From: Lactobacillus johnsonii
GTDB lineage: Bacteria > Bacillota > Bacilli > Lactobacillales > Lactobacillaceae
DNA length: 64,000 nt
Direction of reading: 5' to 3'
Assembly (NCBI RefSeq): GCF_013487865.1
Contig: NZ_CP047409.1
Location: forward strand, 124,001-188,000
The position numbers and the translations under genes are program-made. A model generated the notes under the pieces. That model saw only the letters and a program-made list of their open reading frames with translations, ran no database searches and was not told where the DNA came from. This document shows, piece after piece, positions 24,752 through 34,076 of this stretch (position 1 is its first letter; each line of letters starts with the position of its first letter).

Positions 24752-24834
24752 TTAAAATAATAGTACCCAAGTACGAATATTTTTGGTATGATACTTAAGA
24801 ACGAACGTTAGTACTAGGGAAAGGAAGAACGATA

Positions 24835-24978
24835 ATGGCGAATTTCGATTACAACATTATAAATCGTAACCAAAATTCAGTGGCTCGTTCTTGGGCTGAT
24901 TCCTTTGGTGAATCAGTCTTCATTGGTGTTGGCGCTTTCGTTGTTTTTTTAGCGACTTTTCTGGCTCAATGTGATTAG
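24835..24978 (+). CDS. 47-residue single-helix membrane peptide, function unknown
   Basis: The frame begins with ATG behind AAAGGAAG with normal spacing. It has a polar start (MANFDYNIINRNQNSVARSW) and then one hydrophobic helix (VFIGVGAFVVFLATFLAQ). It sits 73 bases ahead of phnD and is likely on the same transcript. No family recognised. It could be a small regulator or subunit of the importer, or a leader. Confidence 0.6.
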   Translation: MANFDYNIINRNQNSVARSWADSFGESVFIGVGAFVVFLATFLAQCD

Positions 24979-25051
24979 CTCTTTTTGTCAGCTCATCATA
25001 TTGGGTCTTTTTTTGTATTTGTCATTTAATGTTTTTCATTAGGAGGAAATG

Positions 25052-25981
25052 ATGAAAAAGTTCAAAAAAGTCTTAGTAGGCCTTTTTGCAATTTTACTTG
25101 CTGTTGTTGCAACTGCTTGTTCTAACAAGTCAAACAGTTCAAAGGATGGTTATACACCAAAATCATTAACTATCCAATTTGTACCTAGTCAAGCTGCTAA
25201 TAAGCTTGAAGCTCGTGCTAAGCCTTTAGAAAAAATGCTTTCTAAAAAGCTTGGAATCCCAGTTCATGTTTCAATGTCAACTGATTACAACACAGTTGTT
25301 GAAGCTATGAAATCTAAAAAAGTTGATGTTGGTTTCTTACCACCTGATGGTTATGTATTAGCTCATAAACAAGGAGCTGCTGACGTTTTACTCCAATCTC
25401 AACGTTACGGCGTTAAGCAACCTGGTGGTAAGGCAACTAATAAATTAGTTGATTACTATAGAGCAGAAATTCTTGTTAAGAAGGGTTCTAAAATTAAATC
25501 TTGGAAGGATCTAAAAGGCAAGAGTATTTCAGTTCAAAACCCAACTTCTTCAGCAGGTTATGTTTTCCCAATTGCTGAACTTGGAGAAAAAGGTTTGGAT
25601 GTGCCAAAGGATTGTAAGTTAGTTACTGTTACTGGCCAAGACCAAGCAGTTTTGAATGTATTAAATGGTGATACTGACGCAGCATTTGTGTTTGAAGATG
25701 CTCGTAACACTGTTAAAAAAGACAATCCTAAGATTATGGACCAAGTTGTCCCAATTTACTTCACTAAGCCAATTCCTAACGATACTATTTCTGTTAGAAG
25801 TGATATGTCTAAGTCCTTCCAAAAGAAACTTGCAAAGGCATTTATTGAAGTTGGTGAATCTAAAGAAGGTAAGAAGATTATCGAATCAATTTATAGTCAC
25901 GAAGGCTACACTAAGTCTAAGGACAGTAACTTCGATATTGTTCGTAAGTATGACAAGATTATTGCCAAGGACAAGAAATAG
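25052..25981 (+). CDS. phnD: Phosphonate-type ABC importer, substrate-binding lipoprotein
   Basis: 309 residues. The ATG at 25052 is preferred over 25049 because of spacing from AGGAGG. The signal peptide ends in the lipobox VATAC, giving a lipid-anchored protein outside the membrane. The mature part starts at about residue 23. It has the PhnD-like features YTPKSLTIQFVPSQAANKLEARAKPL, MSTDYNTVVEAM and VDVGFLPPDGYVLAH. The ligand may be a phosphonate, phosphite or a related anion. No phosphonate-degrading genes are present in the window. Confidence 0.9.
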   Translation: MKKFKKVLVGLFAILLAVVATACSNKSNSSKDGYTPKSLTIQFVPSQAANKLEARAKPLEKMLSKKLGIPVHVSMSTDYNTVVEAMKSKKVDVGFLPPDGYVLAHKQGAADVLLQSQRYGVKQPGGKATNKLVDYYRAEILVKKGSKIKSWKDLKGKSISVQNPTSSAGYVFPIAELGEKGLDVPKDCKLVTVTGQDQAVLNVLNGDTDAAFVFEDARNTVKKDNPKIMDQVVPIYFTKPIPNDTISVRSDMSKSFQKKLAKAFIEVGESKEGKKIIESIYSHEGYTKSKDSNFDIVRKYDKIIAKDKK

Positions 25982-26006
25982 TCAATTAAATAAAGCTTAG
26001 TTAGTA

Positions 26007-26041
26007 AAAGATAATTGTCTCTAAAAGACGATTATCTTTTT
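26007..26041 (+). terminator. Intercistronic terminator between phnD and phnC
   Basis: Fifteen-pair imperfect stem AAAAGATAATTGTCT / AGACGATTATCTTTT. It would leave phnD more abundant than the membrane and ATPase genes, a usual need for binding proteins. Confidence 0.8.
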
Positions 26042-26088
26042 ATGCACTGTAGTCAATTTAAATAATGTTAAGGAGATTTTTAAATTAA

Positions 26089-26874
26089 ATGGCAGCTACT
26101 AATCAGCCGATGATTCAACTAAAAAACGTTAGTAAAATTTATGATAACGGAACAGTTGGTTTAAAGGATATTAACTTAAATATTGATAAGGGAGAATTTA
26201 TAGTAGTAGTAGGTCTATCTGGTGCAGGTAAATCTACTTTACTTCGTTCAATTAACCGTCTACAAGATGTCTCAGAAGGAGATATTATAATTGATGGCAA
26301 GTCAATTACCTCTGCTAAGGGTAAAGACTTACGCGAAATTCGTCGTGATATTGGAATGATTTTCCAAAGCTTTAACTTAGTTAAACGTTCAAGTGTTTTA
26401 CGCAATGTTTTAACTGGCCGAGTAGGTTACTATCCAACTTGGAAAACAACTTTTAACTTATTTACTAAGGAAGATAAGCAAAAAGCATATGAAGCATTGC
26501 AACGTGTTGACTTAGCAGATAAAGTTTATACTCGTGCGGATCAACTTTCCGGTGGACAACAGCAACGTGTTGCTATTGCCCGTGTGCTTACTCAAAATCC
26601 TAAGATTATTTTAGCTGATGAACCAACAGCTTCACTTGATCCTCAAACTTCACGTCGAGTTATGCATGATTTGAAGATGCTTAATGAAGAATACGGGATG
26701 ACTGTAGTTGCTAACCTTCACAGCGTAGAACTTGCTAAGGAATTTGGAGATCGAGTAATCGGTGTTCGTGCAGGTCAAATTGTTTATGATGGTAAGATGA
26801 GTGAAACTTCTCAAGCTGTCTTTGACGATATTTACAATGGTGGAAATGGCAAGAAAGGGGAAGAAGATGCCTAA
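26089..26874 (+). CDS. phnC: Phosphonate-type ABC importer, ATPase
   Basis: 261 residues. Walker [11 protein letters not shown]-loop in MIFQSFNLV, signature [15 protein letters not shown], Walker [13 protein letters not shown] and the switch His in [10 protein letters not shown]. These match PhnC. It is followed by the two permease genes with overlaps, so the four phn genes act together. Confidence 0.95.
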   Translation: MAATNQPMIQLKNVSKIYDNGTVGLKDINLNIDKGEFIVVVGLSGAGKSTLLRSINRLQDVSEGDIIIDGKSITSAKGKDLREIRRDIGMIFQSFNLVKRSSVLRNVLTGRVGYYPTWKTTFNLFTKEDKQKAYEALQRVDLADKVYTRADQLSGGQQQRVAIARVLTQNPKIILADEPTASLDPQTSRRVMHDLKMLNEEYGMTVVANLHSVELAKEFGDRVIGVRAGQIVYDGKMSETSQAVFDDIYNGGNGKKGEEDA

Positions 26875-27670
26875 ATCTAAGGAACAGCATTTAGCTGAAT
26901 TGCCTAAAAAGAAATTCAAAATTATGAACCTTGTATGGGTCGTAATTATGGTTTTAGGTCTCTTTCTTTCAGTAGATGTAACAAATACCCATATTAGTGT
27001 TTTATTTAATAACTTTAGTCAATTCACTGATATTTTTGTTCAAATGTGTCACCCCGATTGGGGATATGCCGCTACGGCAGTTCCACTTTTAATTGAAACA
27101 ATTAAAATGGCAATTTTAGGAACTGTAATGGGATCAGCCATCGCCTTTGTTTATTCTCTTTTAATCGCTAGAAATATTGTTAAGAATAAGGCCGTTACTG
27201 GAATTCTAAGAATAATTATGAATATTGTTAGAACTATTCCAGACCTACTCTTAGGTGCAATCTTTGTTGCCGTTGTAGGTATTGGTCCAGTTGCCGGTGT
27301 TCTAGCCTTAACTGTATTTACATTTGGTGTGGTTGTTAAATTATTCTATGAAGCAATTGAAACAATTGACCCAGGTCCAATCGAAGCTTTAACAGCCGTT
27401 GGTGCAAATAAACTACAAATTATTCATTTTGCTGTGATGCCACAAATACTTACTTACTTTATTTCTTATGTTTTATATGCATTTGAAATTAATGTCAGAG
27501 CTTCAACAGTTCTTGGATATATTGGTGCCGGTGGTATTGGTTTGTACTTACAACAAACTCTTCAAGTCTTTGACTATGCTAAGACCGGTATGATTATCTT
27601 AGTTATTATCGTTGTCGTAGTTATTATCGACTACATTTCTACTAAATCTCGGGAGGCGTTGATGAAATAA
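26867..27670 (+). CDS. phnE: Phosphonate-type ABC importer, permease 1
   Basis: 267 residues from the ATG at 26867, which overlaps phnC by 8 bases and follows AAAGGGGAAG. A short polar N-terminus precedes about 6 helices. The EAA-type loop that touches the ATPase reads [22 protein letters not shown], and [14 protein letters not shown] follows. Pairs with the next gene as a heterodimeric channel. Confidence 0.93.
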   Translation: MPKSKEQHLAELPKKKFKIMNLVWVVIMVLGLFLSVDVTNTHISVLFNNFSQFTDIFVQMCHPDWGYAATAVPLLIETIKMAILGTVMGSAIAFVYSLLIARNIVKNKAVTGILRIIMNIVRTIPDLLLGAIFVAVVGIGPVAGVLALTVFTFGVVVKLFYEAIETIDPGPIEALTAVGANKLQIIHFAVMPQILTYFISYVLYAFEINVRASTVLGYIGAGGIGLYLQQTLQVFDYAKTGMIILVIIVVVVIIDYISTKSREALMK

Positions 27671-28482
27671 TGGATACTACAATGAAAAAATTACCTCCTA
27701 AACCAGTGGATACTAAGAAGAAGGTTCAACACTGGACAATTGCCATTGTTACTATCATTTTAATTATTTGGTCATTTGTAGGAATGGATTTTGGTGGAAT
27801 AAAAGCAAGTGCAGGTCAAATCGCAGGAGCTATTGTTGCCGGAATTTTTCATCCAGATTGGTCATATGTATATAACGGAAGTGGTGAAGATTTAATTTCT
27901 CAATTATGGGAAACAATCTGTATTGCTTTCTTGGGTACTTTTATTTCTGCAATTATTTCTTTACCTTTCGCCTTTTGGGCAGCTAATACTCGTCATAAGA
28001 AATGGTATACATCCCGTTCAGGAAAAGTTGTATTAGCCGTTATTCGTTCATTCCCAGAAATTGTTTTAGCTTTGATGTTTATTAAGGCAGTAGGACCAGG
28101 TTCTGCAGCCGGTGTACTAGCTTTAGGTTTCCACTCAGTTGGTATGCTTGCTAAATTGTTCTCAGAAGCAATTGAAAACCTTGAAGAAGGTGCAAATGAA
28201 GCCGTTACTGCAGCTGGTGGATCTAAGTTTAACATTATTATATTTGCTACAATGCCTAACTTAATGCCGGCCTTGATTTCTAATACTTTGTATCGATTTG
28301 ATGTTTCAATTCGTTCAGCATCTATTCTAGGTTTAGTTGGTGCCGGTGGTATTGGTTATCCATTAATCATTGCCTTGCAATACCGTCAATGGAATCGCGT
28401 TGGTGTAATTCTAGTTGGTATTATTGTCATGGTTGTTGTTATTGACTGGATTTCTGGCTGGATTCGAAAGAAATTAGTTTAA
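27670..28482 (+). CDS. phnE: Phosphonate-type ABC importer, permease 2
   Basis: 270 residues. The start shares one base with the preceding stop (TAATG). EAA loop ANEAVTAAGGSKFNIIIFAT and GLVGAGGIGYPL match the first permease, so the two arose by duplication. The last gene of the operon, it ends at a terminator. Confidence 0.93.
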   Translation: MDTTMKKLPPKPVDTKKKVQHWTIAIVTIILIIWSFVGMDFGGIKASAGQIAGAIVAGIFHPDWSYVYNGSGEDLISQLWETICIAFLGTFISAIISLPFAFWAANTRHKKWYTSRSGKVVLAVIRSFPEIVLALMFIKAVGPGSAAGVLALGFHSVGMLAKLFSEAIENLEEGANEAVTAAGGSKFNIIIFATMPNLMPALISNTLYRFDVSIRSASILGLVGAGGIGYPLIIALQYRQWNRVGVILVGIIVMVVVIDWISGWIRKKLV

Positions 28483-28491
28483 TTAATTAGT

Positions 28492-28526
28492 AAAACGAGT
28501 AGTAAGATCAGAACTACTCGTTTTTA
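28492..28526 (+). terminator. Terminator of the phn operon
   Basis: Stem AAAACGAGTAGT / ACTACTCGTTTT with T-run. Confidence 0.92.
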
Positions 28527-28634
28527 TTTTGGCAAATTATAAAATTTTTTGTAATATCTGCCTATAATATGGATAAGTACAGGAAAAAAAGAACTTTTTT
28601 GTTATAATGGAAGTTGTATTTCAAGGAGGACAAT

Positions 28635-29117
28635 ATGGATAATTTAACTACCATGACATTGGCTGACGATATGGCTTTATCACAAGAAAAAATTATCAAC
28701 GGCCAACAAGACCTGAATACCAAGAGAATTTATAATGAAATTAACAGTTTGGATATTCTTGATAAGCCAATCGAAGAATACTTTGATATGACTCAAGATG
28801 AATACTACAATAGTGAATCTGATGGTAAATTAACTTTACTGCATTTAGATAAACCATTGCGTGAATTAAGTGATCGTATTTTAACTAACCACGTAGATGG
28901 ATATGTAGATCAAGATGAGATTAATTTGACCTATAATCATGAGGATCCATTGCAAGATGGTAGCTATGATCGTGCCACTGATTTACATGTACTTTTATAT
29001 AGTTTAAAAGTCATTGGCGCTGTGAGAGCTATTGCTCCGAATGATTTGAAAAAGGTTTTGTCTAAAGATGCGGTTTTATCATTGGGTCTTGCCGCAAATG
29101 CTTTGGCAAATAATTAA
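28635..29117 (+). CDS. Hypothetical cytoplasmic protein
   Basis: 160 residues from the ATG at 28635 behind AAGGAGG (28622-28628). The protein is acidic, without membrane helices or signal peptide. No domain is recognised. A TATAAT box lies just upstream (about 28602). It has its own terminator before the metallophosphoesterase gene. Confidence 0.75.
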   Translation: MDNLTTMTLADDMALSQEKIINGQQDLNTKRIYNEINSLDILDKPIEEYFDMTQDEYYNSESDGKLTLLHLDKPLRELSDRILTNHVDGYVDQDEINLTYNHEDPLQDGSYDRATDLHVLLYSLKVIGAVRAIAPNDLKKVLSKDAVLSLGLAANALANN

Positions 29118-29119
29118 CC

Positions 29120-29145
29120 CCAAGGCCAACTAAAGGCCTTTTTTT
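29120..29145 (+). terminator. Terminator
   Basis: Stem AAGGCC / GGCCTT with seven-base loop and T-run. Confidence 0.85.
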
Positions 29146-29169
29146 GTGTGATGAGTGGGGAAGAGTATC

Positions 29170-30564
29170 ATGAAAATTATCAAGAAAACCAAGGGTATGA
29201 TTGATAAATTTTCCGGTGTAACCCGGAAGATGATGCGAAAGAAAAATAATATTCCATTTGATGGAATGCAAAAGTATATGACTGTTGGTGAGTATAACGT
29301 TGGAGCGCCTGAAGGAACTCCACATGGTGAAGAATATAAGCTTATTGTTTATAAAGATACTGACAATGTTTTGCACCAAGCTTTACGTTCGATTAATGCG
29401 TCTGATTTAGCACCAGCTTATGTTCGAAAATTTGATAAAAGATTAAACCGTTATACTGCATTTGTTAATAAGCAAACAGGGCGTCGTTATATCGTTGAAG
29501 ATCAATTAGATCAGTTAGTAGATTATGTAAAAAAGCATAGCCGAAATGGCTATAATTCAATTAATATCGGTGTTTTAACCGATACACACTATAAAGATGC
29601 GGACAGTATTGATTTTTATGGACATAACGGACTTCGTCATATAAAAGAGTTTAATTATCTTGAAGATAAAGATGTTTTAGATTTAAAAGCTCATTTAGGT
29701 GATTGGATGGATGGATCCGATCCAGGATTAGTTGGCGAAGCAGAGTTGATATCTTTGTCTAGAACGTTTAGATCTAAAAAAACTAACTTTGCTGTCATCA
29801 AGGGTAACCACGATGAAAATGATAAATTTGATGAGCATCATGATCTGAGAGCTAGTTTTCCAGAAAATGAATTTGAGGATATAATGTGGCCAAGTATGTA
29901 TGCACAAGATGGTATTCACTATATCACGCGCAAGCACGGGGTTGCATATTTTGATAAAGATGACGTCAGAATCATTACAGTCAATACATCTGATTTACCT
30001 TATGAGCTTGATGATCAAGGAAAGAAAAAATACGATGCTAAACTTGCTTTAGCGATTCGTGAAGATCAGATGCAAGAAATTATCGAAATTCTTGAAAATT
30101 CAAATGGTAAAACAATTATTTTCATGAGTCATGCAAACCCTATTACTCGCAAGGGAACAAATGCCTTGAAATTTAATGGGCGTTCTCTACATGAATTAAT
30201 GGTTGCCTTTAATCAACATGAAAAAGGATACCTTAATTCAAGGGATGTTCCTCCTGAATTTACCCTAGCTAACAGCTTTGATTTCACAAAGATAAAAAAT
30301 GCAAAAATAGTTGCATATTTATGTGGACACCGTCATACTGAAGACCAATATCGCATTAACGGTATACAATATATATTTTTTAATTGCTCGGCTCTAATGG
30401 GCCCTAACCATGCGCTTACTACGCAATATAATAAGCGCTGGAATAGACAGATGGATCATGCTAATGAAGCAGCTGGATATATAGTAAATGTTGATGTTCA
30501 AAGACATTTATTACAAGTATTTGGATATGGGGCTGCTTCTAAGAGACGATTCTATCGAATTTAA
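29170..30564 (+). CDS. Calcineurin-like metallophosphoesterase
   Basis: 464 residues from the ATG at 29170 (GGGGAAG upstream). After an N-terminal domain of about 130 residues that I do not recognise, the metal-binding motifs follow in order: GVLTDTHY, HLGDWMDGSD, KGNHDEN, FMSHANP and CGHRHTED. This is a two-metal phosphoesterase, probably cytoplasmic. Substrate unknown. Confidence 0.88.
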   Translation: MKIIKKTKGMIDKFSGVTRKMMRKKNNIPFDGMQKYMTVGEYNVGAPEGTPHGEEYKLIVYKDTDNVLHQALRSINASDLAPAYVRKFDKRLNRYTAFVNKQTGRRYIVEDQLDQLVDYVKKHSRNGYNSINIGVLTDTHYKDADSIDFYGHNGLRHIKEFNYLEDKDVLDLKAHLGDWMDGSDPGLVGEAELISLSRTFRSKKTNFAVIKGNHDENDKFDEHHDLRASFPENEFEDIMWPSMYAQDGIHYITRKHGVAYFDKDDVRIITVNTSDLPYELDDQGKKKYDAKLALAIREDQMQEIIEILENSNGKTIIFMSHANPITRKGTNALKFNGRSLHELMVAFNQHEKGYLNSRDVPPEFTLANSFDFTKIKNAKIVAYLCGHRHTEDQYRINGIQYIFFNCSALMGPNHALTTQYNKRWNRQMDHANEAAGYIVNVDVQRHLLQVFGYGAASKRRFYRI

Positions 30565-30624
30565 TTTTTGAAATGTAAATAGCTTATAATAAGACTACTG
30601 TTTATTTTGAGGTGAAAGTTACTT

Positions 30625-32574
30625 ATGTGTGGAATTTGTGCGTTTTTTGATCCTGAATTAAAGGATAAAGACTGTGCTATTCAAGGAATGATGGATACAA
30701 TTAAACACCGTGGTCCGTCTTCTGATGGAAAATATACTAATGATCAGGTGGCTTTAGGTTTTAGACGTTTGTCAATTATTGACCTTCGTGGTGGAAGTCA
30801 ACCAATTTTTAATGAAGATAAAAGTAGAGCAATTATTTTTAATGGGGAAATTTATAATTTTAAACCATTAAGAAAAGAATTAATTGATGCAGGTCATACC
30901 TTTACTACTAAGGCTGATACTGAAGTTTTGCTTCACGGCTATGAAGAATGGGGAATGGATGGCTTATTGAAGAAAGTTCGTGGTATGTTTGCCTTTGTAA
31001 TTTGGGACGATAATACCAAGACTTTATATGGGGCTCGTGACTTCTTCGGAATTAAGCCAATGTACTACTCAGACCAAAATGGTAAGTTAATTGTTGGGAG
31101 TGAATTGAAGAGCTTCTTAGCTTACCCAGGATTTAAAAAGGAATTAAATACTGAAGCAGTTAAGCCATACTTAATGAACCAATATAATGACTTAAAGGAA
31201 ACTTTCTTTAAGGCTGTTTACCGCTTCCCAGCAGGTCACTGGTTTGAATATAAAGATGGCAAAATGAAGACTCATCAATACTGGGATGCTAAGTATGTTG
31301 AAAATAGTCTAAGTTTTGAAGAAACCTTAGACAAAATCAATGAAGATTTAAAAGAAACTGTTGATTTATACAGAAATGCGGACGTACCAGTTGGTGCATT
31401 CTTGTCTGAAGGTATTGATTCTTCTTACTTAACTAGTTTACTTGATCCTGAAGATGTCTTCTCAGTTTCTTTTGATGATTCTACATATAATGAAGCATCA
31501 AAGGCTAAGGCACTTTCTGACTTACACGGCTGGAAATTCTTTGCAGATAAAGTTGATGCAGATGAAGCAATGCGCGACTTCCCAGAAATGCAATATCACA
31601 TGGACGAACCAGATGCTAACCCATCTATTATTCCATTATGGTACTTGTGTAAATTAGCTAGAAAGCATGTTACTGTTGCACTTTCTGGTGAAGGTGCTGA
31701 TGAATTATTTGCAGGCTACGTTAACTATGGAATGCATACCCATAATGATGTAATTAAGGTCTTTACTGCTGGCCTTAAGAAATTACCTAAGAAGAGTCGT
31801 GTTCGTTTAGCTCATAAGATTAAGAAGATGCCTAACTTCCCAGGTAAAGTACATATGTACACTAACTTGGCAGAGCCAAGTGAATTTTATGTTGGACAAT
31901 CTGTCATTTATGATATGGACTATCCAACTATCTTTACTTCTAAAGATGCTAATGGTATTTTGCGTGATAAATATAAGAATGATCTGACAGTTAACGGTAT
32001 TTATCAAGAAGACTTTAAGAAAGTTAAAAATATTGATGAAGTTAAGCAAATGCAATATATTGATCTTCACCACTTTATGCTTAATGATATTGAGCAAAAA
32101 GCAGATAAGATCTCAATGGCTCACTCTCTAGAATTACGTGTGCCATATCTTGATAAGAAGATTGCAGAACTTGCTAACTCAATTCCAACTAAATATTTAG
32201 TTAACCGTCACGATACTAAATATGCTCTTCGTAAAGCATCTGAGAAGGTCTTACCAGAAGAATGGGCTCAAAGACCTAAGCTTGGTTTCCCAACTCCAAT
32301 TAAGCAATGGCTTAAAGAACCAAGATTTTACAAACAAGTTAGAGAATTGTTTACTGAAGACTTTGTAGATGATATTTTTGACCAAAAGAAGATTGTTAAA
32401 TTGCTTGATGATAACTACAAGGGCGACGGTTCAGCTCGTCGTCAAATTTGGGCTATTTACACTTTTTTAGTTTGGTACAAGTTATTCTTTGTTGACTATG
32501 ATGAAACTGTTAAGAAGTATCAACATGTTCAACCAGAAGTAGCAGAATTAATCGAAAGTGGCAGACTTGTTTAA
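30625..32574 (+). CDS. Asparagine synthase, glutamine-hydrolysing (likely AsnH-type, cross-bridge amidation)
   Basis: 649 residues. Cys2 (MCGICAF) is the glutaminase nucleophile, with FNGEIYNF and GARDFFGIKPMYY in the same domain. The synthetase half has a PPi-loop SEGIDSS at 261-267, where most enzymes have SGG, and LSGEGADELFAGY. The next gene, 29 bases on, is an ATP-grasp ligase resembling D-aspartate ligases. In lactococci a homologous synthase (AsnH) amidates D-Asp of the wall cross-bridge to D-Asn. This pairing makes that role more likely than free asparagine synthesis. Confidence 0.88.
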   Translation: MCGICAFFDPELKDKDCAIQGMMDTIKHRGPSSDGKYTNDQVALGFRRLSIIDLRGGSQPIFNEDKSRAIIFNGEIYNFKPLRKELIDAGHTFTTKADTEVLLHGYEEWGMDGLLKKVRGMFAFVIWDDNTKTLYGARDFFGIKPMYYSDQNGKLIVGSELKSFLAYPGFKKELNTEAVKPYLMNQYNDLKETFFKAVYRFPAGHWFEYKDGKMKTHQYWDAKYVENSLSFEETLDKINEDLKETVDLYRNADVPVGAFLSEGIDSSYLTSLLDPEDVFSVSFDDSTYNEASKAKALSDLHGWKFFADKVDADEAMRDFPEMQYHMDEPDANPSIIPLWYLCKLARKHVTVALSGEGADELFAGYVNYGMHTHNDVIKVFTAGLKKLPKKSRVRLAHKIKKMPNFPGKVHMYTNLAEPSEFYVGQSVIYDMDYPTIFTSKDANGILRDKYKNDLTVNGIYQEDFKKVKNIDEVKQMQYIDLHHFMLNDIEQKADKISMAHSLELRVPYLDKKIAELANSIPTKYLVNRHDTKYALRKASEKVLPEEWAQRPKLGFPTPIKQWLKEPRFYKQVRELFTEDFVDDIFDQKKIVKLLDDNYKGDGSARRQIWAIYTFLVWYKLFFVDYDETVKKYQHVQPEVAELIESGRLV

Positions 32575-32603
32575 TTAAAGTTAGAGAGAAGTACGGATAC
32601 AGA

Positions 32604-33935
32604 ATGGTACAAGCAAAATTTACTCCTATTTTACTCGGTAGTGACATCAATGTTTACGGAATGGCTCGCTCCTTCAACGAAGCTTATGGAATTAAGGTTC
32701 AAGCTTGGGCTGCTAGTCAATTAGCAGCAACGCGCTATTCTAAAATTGTTGATGTAGAAGTTCATGAAGGTTTTGAAGAAGATCCAGGCTTTATGAACGT
32801 TATGAAGCAAAAAATTGAAGAATACAAGAATCATCCAGAACCAGTCATTTTAATTGCTTGCGGAGATGGATACGCAGAATTATTAGCTAAGCATAAGGAT
32901 GAATTGAAGGATACTTTTGTTGTTCCTTACATTGATTATGATTTGTTAGAGAAGCTAATTTCTAAAGAAGGTTTCTACGAAATTGCTGAAAAGTATGGTC
33001 TTCCATATCCACACACTAAGATTGTGACTATGGATGACTATAAGGCTGAAAATTATTTGAATTTACCGTTTGATTATCCAGTTGAATTGAAGCCAGAAGA
33101 TCCAGTTTCATGGTTGAATTGTCAATTTGAAGGCCGTAAAAAAGCCTTTACTATTCACGATGAGGCAGAATTAGTAGATATCGTTGGTAAAATCTATACT
33201 AATGGTTATACTGAAGACTTGATTTTACAAGATTTCATTCCAGGCGATGATTCTAACATGCGTGTTCTTAATGCTTATGTTGATAAAGATCACAAGGTTA
33301 AGATGATGTGCTTAGGTCACCCACTTCTTGAAGACCCAACTCCTCAATCTATCGGTAATTACATGGCAATTTTGCCAGCCTTCAGTCAAAAGCTTTACGA
33401 TACTGTTCAATCATTCCTTGAAAAATTGAACTATACTGGTATGGCTAACTTTGACATTAAGTACGATCCAAGAGATGGAGAATACAAATTCTTTGAGATC
33501 AACCTCCGTCAAGGTCGTTCAAGTTTCTACGTAACTTTAAATGGTTATAACTTAGCCAAGTGGTATGTAGATGACTATGTTGAAGATAATTTAAAGGACA
33601 AGCCAACAGTTTATGGAAATAAAGATGGGGCTAACTATATGTTGTGGCTTGGTGTTCCAAAGAAGATCTTTAAGGAATATGCTTATGACAACGGTTCAAA
33701 ACGCCTAGCTGAAAAGTTAATTGATGAGGGTCACTACGGTACAACTGTCTTCTATGATAAAGATCGTAGTTTAAAACGTTGGTTATTGATGCACTACATG
33801 TTCCATAACTACTATGCTAGATATAAGAAGTACTACCAAGTAAATAAGGGCCAATATTTTGAAGAAGAAGCTAAAAAATTAGAAAAACAAGCTCTTCGTG
33901 ATGGTCAACAAGAAAACCATGAAAATGAAATTTAA
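32604..33935 (+). CDS. ATP-grasp ligase, probable D-aspartate ligase of peptidoglycan
   Basis: 443 residues, cytoplasmic. It opens with PILLGSDINVYGMARSFNEAYG. An ATP-grasp core follows: YPVELKPEDPVSWL, LILQDFIPGDDSNMRVL and FFEINLRQGRSSFYV (metal-binding Glu/Asn). The size and context fit the Asl family that attaches D-Asp to Lys of the nucleotide precursor. The partner amidating enzyme is the upstream gene. It ends at a terminator. The assignment is from pattern and neighbourhood. Confidence 0.78.
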   Translation: MVQAKFTPILLGSDINVYGMARSFNEAYGIKVQAWAASQLAATRYSKIVDVEVHEGFEEDPGFMNVMKQKIEEYKNHPEPVILIACGDGYAELLAKHKDELKDTFVVPYIDYDLLEKLISKEGFYEIAEKYGLPYPHTKIVTMDDYKAENYLNLPFDYPVELKPEDPVSWLNCQFEGRKKAFTIHDEAELVDIVGKIYTNGYTEDLILQDFIPGDDSNMRVLNAYVDKDHKVKMMCLGHPLLEDPTPQSIGNYMAILPAFSQKLYDTVQSFLEKLNYTGMANFDIKYDPRDGEYKFFEINLRQGRSSFYVTLNGYNLAKWYVDDYVEDNLKDKPTVYGNKDGANYMLWLGVPKKIFKEYAYDNGSKRLAEKLIDEGHYGTTVFYDKDRSLKRWLLMHYMFHNYYARYKKYYQVNKGQYFEEEAKKLEKQALRDGQQENHENEI

Positions 33936-33941
33936 TTAGAA

Positions 33942-33983
33942 AAATACCTCTAAGGAGTTTTTGCTCTTTAGAGGTATTTTTTA
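33942..33983 (+). terminator. Terminator of the asparagine synthase-ligase operon
   Basis: Stem AAATACCTCTAA / TTAGAGGTATTT with T-run. Confidence 0.9.
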
Positions 33984-34076
33984 TATTTTTTAAAATAGAA
34001 ACTGTTATTTTTAGATTGCATATATTATACTAACAGAAAAATTGATTAATTTGTATTGATTAAGAAGGAGAGTAAT

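Noticed and set aside
25982-26088. Separate promoter for phnC
   Set aside because: No convincing -35/-10 pair; the hairpin at 26007-26041 fits partial termination inside one operon.
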